Shown here one piece after another: positions 14,594-19,934 of a DNA stretch of 19,934 nt. How positions within the stretch are numbered: position 1 is the first letter of the stretch; each line of letters opens with the position of its first letter. The translations under genes and the position numbers were made by a program. Origin of the DNA: CAYWHE01 sp964458125 (lineage in GTDB: Bacteria > Bacteroidota > Bacteroidia > AKYH767-A > OLB10). Below the pieces are notes generated by a model. It did not search any database, was not told the DNA's origin, and saw nothing but the letters and a program-made list of their open reading frames with translations. Where the stretch lies: assembly GCA_964458125.1 (NCBI GenBank), contig CAYWHE010000058.1, positions 1-19,934 of the forward strand, written 5' to 3'.

Positions 14594-16222
14594 ATGACAA
14601 CTAAAAAACTTTTGATGCTGCTTGCGGCGCTGTTTATAAGCCGGGCTGCCGTCAGCCAGGATACGATCGTGATTCAGGAGTCCGGCCAGTCGGACTGGGC
14701 CTTGGGCACCCTGGACAGCTTAACTACCTGGTCGGATACGCTGGGGCTGGATACCGTGCGCAGCTACCATTTTTTATTTACCAATTGCGGGCAAACCGGT
14801 TTATCAGGTCCCTCGCAAAGCAGCATCACCAATGCCTATGCGGGCACCGATTTGGCCGGGGCGGTAACGGGCCTGAACGGCATTCAGCAATGGCAAACGC
14901 CGGAAGGGGGCCTGTTCCATTTTAAGGCCGCCGGGGCGGGGCACAATGCGGATTCACTAATCCGCGGAGCAGTTTTACAGGCTGATTTTGAACTCTCCAA
15001 AGCTACCGGTTTATTTATCCTGGCCGGGCAGACGGGGGCTTCACCGCGAGGCGGAAACGGAGGAACCTTTGTTGCCTTTTCAGCGGATACCACACCCTTA
15101 CTGGTGGCGGGAGGCGCTGCCGGCATGCGCAGTTACGTGGATGCGGCGAACCGGGGAAGCACGGCTACCAGCGGACAGAGCGTATCGGGTCCGGGGTGCA
15201 GCGCTGCAGGCGGAATTGCCGGTAGCGGAGGATTGGCACTTGGCGGCGGCAACTGCAGTGGCGCAGGCGGCGGTTTTTACGGCAACGGACAGGGCTGCGG
15301 CGGAGGCTTCTCCTTTGTAAACGGAGGAGCCGGGGGGAACACCTCCTATGCAGGCGGCTTTGGAGGAGGAGGAGGTGTCAACAGTGCGTCTTCACCGGGA
15401 GGCGGAGGCGGGTATTCGGGTGGCAGCGTTCATTATACCGGCGGGGGATCATCCTGCGCCGGCGGCGGCGGCAGTTTTATTGATTCCACCGGAATTCATA
15501 TTGCCACAAGCGATGGCTATTATGACAACAACACCACATTTAACGGGGATTCCATCAAATCCCTGGATGAATGGAGGATTGGTGACGGGTATGTGGCTGC
15601 TGACGCTATGCGGTACGTGGAAAGCGGTGTGCGAACGTCACCCGTATATGACATTTCAACCCCGTCGTCATTTCACGACACTTCATCCGTTACCTGGAAT
15701 GCGGAGACCTTCACCGGGACGTCCGTTACGGTGGAAACCCGTTTTTCAACCGACGGAGGAAACCTGTGGACGGCCTGGGATACGGTTACCAACGGCGGCC
15801 GGGTGGCAGGATTACTGCCGGGTATGGTGATGGACAGCGCCCGCCTTCAGACCCGGATCACGCTTGCAACCGCCGCACGCTTTGCATCCCCCCGGTTGTT
15901 TTCCATTGCGGTAACGGTTATCAATAACCCCACCACCACGGGAATAACAGACGGAGGCGTGGATTGGTCCATCGCCGGAGTGTATCCCAACCCCTTTGAT
16001 CAGCAAATCAGCGTCAGCTGCTTCCTGCCCCGTCAGGCCAGGGTGGGCATGCGGCTTCTTTCCATCCTGGGACAGTCCCTGGCGGAACGGCCTTCAACCC
16101 TGCAACAGGCCGGTTACCAGCAACTGCAACTGACCACGGCGGGTCCGTTGCCAGCCGGAATGTACTGGCTTGAAATAACCCTGGATGGAAAACCGGCCAG
16201 GAAGAAGGTTATGCATAACTGA
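14594..16222 (+). CDS. Secreted glycine-rich protein with type IX sorting domain
   Basis: A 542-residue secreted protein. The N-terminus is a Sec signal (MTTKKLLMLLAALFISRAAVSQ). Residues about 145-295 are a glycine-rich segment with runs such as GGFGGGGGV, GGGGGYSGGSVHYTGGGSS and GGGGSF, plus scattered Cys (GPGCSAAGG, GGGNCSGAGGG, GNGQGCGGG, GSSCAGGGG) that could form disulfides. This resembles the glycine-rich domain known from secreted bacterial proteins and the ALK ectodomain. Residues about 340-445 look beta-rich. The last 80 residues (from VYPNPF at 463 to KPARKKVMHN) form a type IX secretion type A sorting domain, with GMYWLEI near its end, so the protein should cross the outer membrane and be released or attached to the surface. 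No catalytic motif is seen. A surface, matrix or adhesive role is plausible but not shown. Confidence 0.8.
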   Translation: MTTKKLLMLLAALFISRAAVSQDTIVIQESGQSDWALGTLDSLTTWSDTLGLDTVRSYHFLFTNCGQTGLSGPSQSSITNAYAGTDLAGAVTGLNGIQQWQTPEGGLFHFKAAGAGHNADSLIRGAVLQADFELSKATGLFILAGQTGASPRGGNGGTFVAFSADTTPLLVAGGAAGMRSYVDAANRGSTATSGQSVSGPGCSAAGGIAGSGGLALGGGNCSGAGGGFYGNGQGCGGGFSFVNGGAGGNTSYAGGFGGGGGVNSASSPGGGGGYSGGSVHYTGGGSSCAGGGGSFIDSTGIHIATSDGYYDNNTTFNGDSIKSLDEWRIGDGYVAADAMRYVESGVRTSPVYDISTPSSFHDTSSVTWNAETFTGTSVTVETRFSTDGGNLWTAWDTVTNGGRVAGLLPGMVMDSARLQTRITLATAARFASPRLFSIAVTVINNPTTTGITDGGVDWSIAGVYPNPFDQQISVSCFLPRQARVGMRLLSILGQSLAERPSTLQQAGYQQLQLTTAGPLPAGMYWLEITLDGKPARKKVMHN

Positions 16223-16254
16223 AAATTATTAACGACGTTCGTGTATGAATGAAC

Positions 16255-16270
16255 CGGGTGGGAACACCCG
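16255..16270 (+). terminator. Stem-loop after the glycine-rich gene
   Basis: CGGGTG (16255-16260) and CACCCG (16265-16270) form a perfect GC-rich 6-base stem closed by the stable GNRA tetraloop GGAA, 32 bases after the stop codon and between convergent genes. No U-run follows, so intrinsic termination is uncertain; it could instead protect the 3' end. Confidence 0.4.
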
Positions 16271-16390
16271 CAAGGTCTTTCGTCAAATGCTGCTTCCGTG
16301 CCCGTAAAATTTCCAACCGGCGGAAAACGGCTTGCCGGAGCGGATATTTCCGTTGCAGTTAAAAATCCCCTTTCCCGTTTGTCTAGCCGT

Positions 16391-16419
16391 AAAACGATTC
16401 CTGATGGGAAATCAGCGTT
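16391..16419 (-). terminator. Candidate terminator of the cyclase gene
   Basis: Read on the minus strand, AACG plus CTGAT (complement of 16411-16419) pairs with ATCAG and CGTT (complement of 16393-16405), leaving a 4-base bulge and the loop TTCCC. TTTT (complement of 16391-16394) ends and follows the stem. It lies about 27 bases past the cyclase stop. A run of nine A (16420-16428; T on the minus strand) precedes it. The bulge and short T-run lower confidence. Confidence 0.4.
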
Positions 16420-16445
16420 AAAAAAAAACGGCTGCCTGTAACCCT

Positions 16446-18545
16446 TCACCGGTTCTTCTCCTGCGTTACAAAATACATGTTCACCCTGCCTTTTCCTTTT
16501 GCTTCCAGTTCGCCCCTGTATTCGCAGATGAATTTTTCCTTCACCAGTTCATACGTTGCACCGCTGATGTTCACTTTCCCGGCTTCACCCGACGACTCCA
16601 TGCGCGAAGCGATGTTCACCGTATCGCCCCAGATGTCGTAAGCGAATTTCTTAATGCCTACGATGCCCGCCACCACGGGACCGGTGTGGATGCCGATCCG
16701 GATATCAAAAGCGGGGGAAGGAGCCTTAGGTAAACCAGCGTCTATGCAGCTTCCGGCCCATCTGCCGGTGCCCCCGTTATGTTCTTTCCTGTTGTTGATA
16801 AACGCGGCAATCTCCAGGGCTGCGCGTACACAGTCCTCAGCGTGGGTATGGTTTGAAACGGGCAACCCCCCGGCGCACATGTAGCTGTCGCCGATGGTTT
16901 TTATTTTTTCCAGGTTGTGCCTGGTCATGATCTGGTCGAAACCGCTGTAACAATAATTGATTTCGGCCACCAGTTCTTCAGGGGATAAGGTGCCGGCCGC
17001 TTCCGTAAAATTTTTAAAATCGGTGAACAGCACGGACACCGACCCGTAACGCTTCGCTTTGGCCGTACCGGTTTCCTTCAACTCCTCGGCCGTCTCCTCC
17101 GGCAGTATGTTCAGGAGCAGTTCATCGCTCCGCTTTTTTTCCTTCCTCACCCTGTTGCGCTGCCTGATCACCGCCACCGCAAACAGCAATACCACGGCAA
17201 ATCCGGCTATAAATCCGTTGCGGACCAGCTTCTGCCTGGCGATCTCGGCTTTTGCCAGGGCGTCTCTTTTATCCTGTTCGACTTTCAGCTTCGCCTCCTT
17301 TTTTTCATACTCGTACCGGAACTGCATGCGCAGGGAAGCTTTCCGGTTATTGTCGTTCATCACGCTGTCGCGCATGGTGATATACAGGTCGGTCATTTGC
17401 AGCGCCCGCTGCCATTGCCGCTGCCGGCGGTACAGCTGCTGCAGGTTGTCCGCTGCATCGCGGATGCCGGTTGGATAGCCTAATTCTTTCGCCAGCTGCA
17501 GCGACCTGTTTAAATATTTCTCCGACTGGAGGGCATCTCCCATGTCCAGGTACAATCCGCCCAGTTTGTTAAATGTCACGGCCATTCCCCATTTGTCGCC
17601 GAGTTCCTCAAATCCTTTCAGGCTTTGTTCGAAGCACTTTTGGGCCGTGTCGGCCCGGCCGAGTTTCGCATAAATGCCGCCTATATTCTTGAAGGAATAC
17701 GAAACGCCCTGTTTGTCATCTATTTCCCTTCTCAGTTTCAACGCTTCGGAATAATAGAACAGCGCCGAGTCGTTATTCCCGGTTTCTTCAAAAAGTCCGC
17801 CCATGCCATTAAGCGAATACCCGGTTGCGTACCTGTCGCCCGTCTGCCGGTTCATCAGCCATGCCCGCCTGTAATAATCAAAGGCTTTGTCAAAATCGCC
17901 CTGCTCGCGGTAAACGAAACCGATGTTTTGCAGGGTGGTGGAAATGCCATCGGCTATTTTCAGGTCCTCGTATATCTTCAGTGAGCGGCTGTAAAAATCC
18001 AACGCGGAACGAATATTCCCCTGGCTGGCAAAAATAAGTCCGATGTTATTATAGGAAGTGGCCATGCCTTCCTTATTCCCGGTTGCAATCCTGAGTTTGA
18101 GACTGCGGATATGCAGTTTCAAAGCCTCATCGATCCTGCCCTGGTCCTTGTAAATGGCGGCCATATTGTTGAGGATGGACGCCTGGTCCTTTTTATTGCC
18201 GTTCTTCTCGGCAAGGGCCAGTGACTTTTTATTGTATTCCAGGGCCAGGGTTATTTCACCTTCCTGCTCATAGAGATAGGCCAGCCATCCGCAGGCATTG
18301 ACCAGGCCGTTTTCATATTTTATTCTTTCCGACAGCCGCATCGCCTCTTCGCAGTCCTTTTTGGCGAGTCCGGGTGAGGACAGGTAGTGCTCGCCGGCCA
18401 GGGCGATCAGCACCTGTACACGCAGGGTATCGGCCATGTTATCCTGTAATCTTCTTTCCAGCGAGTCAAGTTTGCCGGATTGCGCGGAAAGGGGCTGGAA
18501 GGAAAGGGAGAGGAGGATGGAGAAAAATAAATGCCTTGTTTTCAA
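16446..18545 (-). CDS. TPR-linked class III adenylate cyclase, membrane-anchored
   Basis: A 699-residue protein. Signal peptide 1-22 (ending LSAQ), a periplasmic TPR array about 40-400, a coiled-coil-like stretch rich in Lys/Glu (405-440), one membrane helix (444-461), then a cytoplasmic class III nucleotidyl cyclase (about 495-695). Catalytic residues are present: metal-binding Asp509 (LFTDFKNFT) and Asp553 (KTIGDSY), purine-selecting Lys549 and Asp637 (YDIWGD), and transition-state Asn644 and Arg648 (TVNIASRM). The Lys/Asp pair indicates ATP, so cAMP is the expected product. TPR motifs (NNMAAIYKDQG, NNIGLIFASQG, QNIGFVYREQG and so on) start at 126, 166, 206, 246, 286 and 326, an exact 40-residue period. 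The start codon is TTG at 18545; no upstream ATG is in frame and the signal begins there. The layout suggests a periplasmic sensor coupled to cAMP output. The signal is unknown. Confidence 0.92.
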   Translation of the reverse strand: MKTRHLFFSILLSLSFQPLSAQSGKLDSLERRLQDNMADTLRVQVLIALAGEHYLSSPGLAKKDCEEAMRLSERIKYENGLVNACGWLAYLYEQEGEITLALEYNKKSLALAEKNGNKKDQASILNNMAAIYKDQGRIDEALKLHIRSLKLRIATGNKEGMATSYNNIGLIFASQGNIRSALDFYSRSLKIYEDLKIADGISTTLQNIGFVYREQGDFDKAFDYYRRAWLMNRQTGDRYATGYSLNGMGGLFEETGNNDSALFYYSEALKLRREIDDKQGVSYSFKNIGGIYAKLGRADTAQKCFEQSLKGFEELGDKWGMAVTFNKLGGLYLDMGDALQSEKYLNRSLQLAKELGYPTGIRDAADNLQQLYRRQRQWQRALQMTDLYITMRDSVMNDNNRKASLRMQFRYEYEKKEAKLKVEQDKRDALAKAEIARQKLVRNGFIAGFAVVLLFAVAVIRQRNRVRKEKKRSDELLLNILPEETAEELKETGTAKAKRYGSVSVLFTDFKNFTEAAGTLSPEELVAEINYCYSGFDQIMTRHNLEKIKTIGDSYMCAGGLPVSNHTHAEDCVRAALEIAAFINNRKEHNGGTGRWAGSCIDAGLPKAPSPAFDIRIGIHTGPVVAGIVGIKKFAYDIWGDTVNIASRMESSGEAGKVNISGATYELVKEKFICEYRGELEAKGKGRVNMYFVTQEKNR

Positions 18546-18565
18546 AATCCGTAGGATTGGACAAA

Positions 18566-18573
18566 CAAAGATG
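18566..18573 (-). promoter_or_regulatory. -7-like box before the cyclase gene
   Basis: On the minus strand CATCTTTG is one mismatch from TAnnTTTG and ends about 20 bases before the TTG start at 18545. A TTG 16 bases further upstream (complement of 18590-18592) is closer than the usual spacing of the -33 element. Confidence 0.3.
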
Positions 18574-18694
18574 ATAAATAATTCATGATCAATTAAAAAA
18601 CATACACTTTTTCGACCTATTCCTTCAACTTGTCAGTAACCTTATAAAAAGTTCCATTTTCATGGATGTTCGTCTATGCCCCATCAGAAGTTAC

Positions 18695-18718
18695 ATCACG
18701 AAAGCGGGCAGCCGTGAT
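18695..18718 (-). terminator. Stem-loop just past the HNH gene
   Basis: ATCACG (18695-18700) pairs with CGTGAT (18713-18718) around a 12-base loop, directly after the HNH stop codon on the minus strand. There is no T-run, so it is a weak terminator candidate. Confidence 0.25.
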
Positions 18719-18723
18719 ATTTT

Positions 18724-19680
18724 CTATCCAAGATAAACATGTTCATTGTGCCAATTAATAAAATCAGAACCGGGCCTGTTTATCGGATTTTCAGGCAAAT
18801 TCAGGAGTTGTCCCCCGTGATAGCGATAATACTCCCTGCCATTGGAAAATTCCTCCTTGATTCTTCGGCTGACTTCAACCTTATAATCGTCAGTAATTGT
18901 CATATAGCCGCTATCGAATAACTTGTGGATGTCTGATCTTAGGAGAAGACCATTAGAGACATAATGTGGCCCTTCATTTGAAAATGGCCTGATGTGGGCG
19001 GCATCAAGCACCGGGAGCGTCTTCTCACCAGAAATTGAGCATTTTCGTGAATAGGCATCGGTAACGAGCACGCGAAATGCGCCTTGGCCAATCCTGATCT
19101 TTGCAAGGATTTGATTATACCTTTCATCCTTCGATGAATTAACCAGTGTCAATTGATTTGGTTGATTCTCCGCTGTATTATTAATGAAGTATTTTGCGAT
19201 CCGCTCCTCAATTTTTATCCAAAGTTCCTTCCCAATGGCTTCACCGGTAAAATATGTTTTACCCTGAACTATACTTTTGGACCAGTCAGCAGGTATATTG
19301 ATCCAGTCAGTTTCATCAAAAAATATTGGATTAGTTAATACAATGCAACCAATTTGCGGGTTCTCGTCCCACCATTCCCTTCTATATTTAGAAATCATGG
19401 CACGAAGTTGCTCCAGACTGGTACAACCGTTTCCAGCCCCGAAAGCATCCCATGCGATGGAGACTGGTAAAATGCTTTGGGATGAAAAGAAGCCGACGCC
19501 GGCGATTGAATTATATGGAGACTTGAGTTTTAAAAGAAAAGGACCTCCAGGAGGTAATGCTTTGAAATTGGTTTTGCCTCCAGGTTGCCAGAAATTGATA
19601 TCTTCCGGATTCCGGGATTTAAGAAACGAATACCAGTCGTAGTCGGTATTTCCTATGTAGAACTTAAAACCAGAAACCAT
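18724..19680 (-). CDS. HNH endonuclease with N-terminal PUA-like domain, putative restriction enzyme
   Basis: From the ATG at 19680 this is 318 residues; the frame opens two codons earlier at a TTG, which is less likely. Residues about 5-165 match a family I recognise as the N-terminal half of stand-alone HNH restriction-like nucleases: FYIGNTDYDWYSFL, NFWQPGG, PGGPFLLKL, GVGFF, LPVSIAWDAFG, IGCIVLTNPIFF and DWSKSIVQGKTY. It is probably a PUA/EVE-type fold that reads DNA. Residues about 208-260 are the HNH nuclease: CSISGEKTLPVLDAAHIRPF with His229, then Asn243 and His252 (SNGLLLRSDIHKLFD). Catalytic residues look complete. No methyltransferase is adjacent, which fits a modification-dependent nuclease or a lone defence gene. 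The gene is visibly more AT-rich than its neighbours, suggesting horizontal transfer. TACCTTTA (19694-19701, minus strand) is a possible but very close -7 box. Confidence 0.85.
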   Translation of the reverse strand: MVSGFKFYIGNTDYDWYSFLKSRNPEDINFWQPGGKTNFKALPPGGPFLLKLKSPYNSIAGVGFFSSQSILPVSIAWDAFGAGNGCTSLEQLRAMISKYRREWWDENPQIGCIVLTNPIFFDETDWINIPADWSKSIVQGKTYFTGEAIGKELWIKIEERIAKYFINNTAENQPNQLTLVNSSKDERYNQILAKIRIGQGAFRVLVTDAYSRKCSISGEKTLPVLDAAHIRPFSNEGPHYVSNGLLLRSDIHKLFDSGYMTITDDYKVEVSRRIKEEFSNGREYYRYHGGQLLNLPENPINRPGSDFINWHNEHVYLG

Positions 19681-19732
19681 CTTCAAATAATTTTAAAGGT
19701 ATTGTCGCTTTGAATCCGTCCACCTGTATCCG

Positions 19733-19813
19733 CTATCTTAAACCAAGGAATGGTACTTCATAACCTGATGCGAGGGCAATTTTATTTAAACGCTGCCTGA
19801 TTTCGTTTTTCAT
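19733..19813 (-). CDS. Possible 26-codon ORF or gene remnant upstream of the HNH gene
   Basis: On the minus strand an ATG at 19813, with GAAGGA eight bases before it, opens a frame reading MKNEIRQRLNKIALASGYEVP and ending FLGLR before TAG. Its look (amphipathic helix, then a Tyr/Pro turn) is protein-like and ends 52 bases before the HNH ATG. It could be a leader peptide, a small gene, or the broken N-terminus of another protein left by an insertion. I do not recognise it, and at this length chance cannot be excluded. Confidence 0.2.
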   Translation of the reverse strand: MKNEIRQRLNKIALASGYEVPFLGLR

Positions 19814-19884
19814 CTGAAGCGTCCTTCATTCATTGTCTGCAGGCGAACAGGCTGGTGTTAATTTTTAATTCCGGTCCTTGGCCG

Positions 19885-19903
19885 GCAGGTTTTATTTACC
19901 TGC
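19885..19903. repeat. Inverted repeat near the right window edge
   Basis: GCAGGT (19885-19890) and ACCTGC (19898-19903) are perfect 6-base arms around the AT-rich loop TTTATTT. It may be a terminator or leader hairpin of a gene beyond the window. The rest of 19814-19934 shows no gene. Confidence 0.3.
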
Positions 19904-19934
19904 ATGTTGAAGGGAATCAAAGCGGCTTTTCAAT

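Noticed and set aside
15180..15475. Repetitive G-rich DNA as a CRISPR array or tandem repeat element
   Set aside because: The repetition follows from glycine codons in an open frame, with no fixed repeat length or spacers.
15348..15830. 160-codon plus-strand frame within the glycine-rich gene
   Set aside because: The shifted frame of a GGN-rich sequence gives Glu/Ala-rich nonsense. The glycine-rich frame has signal peptide and sorting domain.
16621..18300. 120-base periodicity on the minus strand as a DNA repeat
   Set aside because: It reflects the 40-residue TPR period of the encoded protein; the DNA itself is not closely repeated.
12610..19680. Helicase and HNH nuclease as parts of one defence system
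   Set aside because: They are more than 4 kb apart, on opposite strands, separated by a secreted protein and a cyclase, and differ in composition.

Overview
The window looks like a chromosomal segment of a member of the Bacteroidota. The main signs are a type IX secretion C-terminal sorting domain (VYPNPF...GMYW...KKVMHN) on the protein at 14594-16222, a roughly 1050-residue fused ResB/CcsA cytochrome c assembly protein, TAnnTTTG-like -7 boxes, signal peptides ending in AQ, few Shine-Dalgarno sequences, and a TPR-class III cyclase fusion. These point to the phylum but not to a genus. All identifications were made by reading motifs; no database search was run.

Region 1 (240-9935, all + strand) is a multiheme cytochrome locus. 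In order it encodes a tetraheme secreted cytochrome, an NHL-repeat lipoprotein, a pentaheme cytochrome (probable lipoprotein), a 650-residue outer-membrane beta-barrel, a 338-residue cytochrome with ten CXXCH motifs and one CX3CH motif, a two-domain lipoprotein (NrfJ-like domain plus OB-fold-like domain), and the fused System II cytochrome c synthase CcsBA. That is 20 predicted heme sites on three proteins, and the synthase that would attach the hemes lies next to them. The barrel and the 11-heme protein sit side by side and are close in size to MtrB and MtrA of Shewanella. The most economical reading is a porin-cytochrome conduit carrying electrons across the outer membrane. The NHL and NrfJ/OB lipoproteins are extra parts with no obvious counterpart in the textbook complexes. 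This is the best candidate in the window for a poorly described system.

Region 2 (9936-14202) has a 455-base spacer with a Trp-rich open frame on the minus strand and a 26-base inverted repeat. It is followed by a secreted trypsin-like (HtrA-type) protease fused to TPRs and by a solitary superfamily 2 DEAH helicase.

Region 3 (14203-16222) is a 391-base spacer with an 18-base perfect palindrome, then a secreted glycine-rich protein exported by type IX secretion.

Region 4 (16223-19934, minus strand) holds a membrane-anchored TPR-adenylate cyclase with a strict 40-residue repeat period, and an HNH endonuclease whose AT-rich sequence differs from its neighbours and suggests recent acquisition. 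No tRNA, rRNA, CRISPR array, insertion sequence or phage structural gene was seen.
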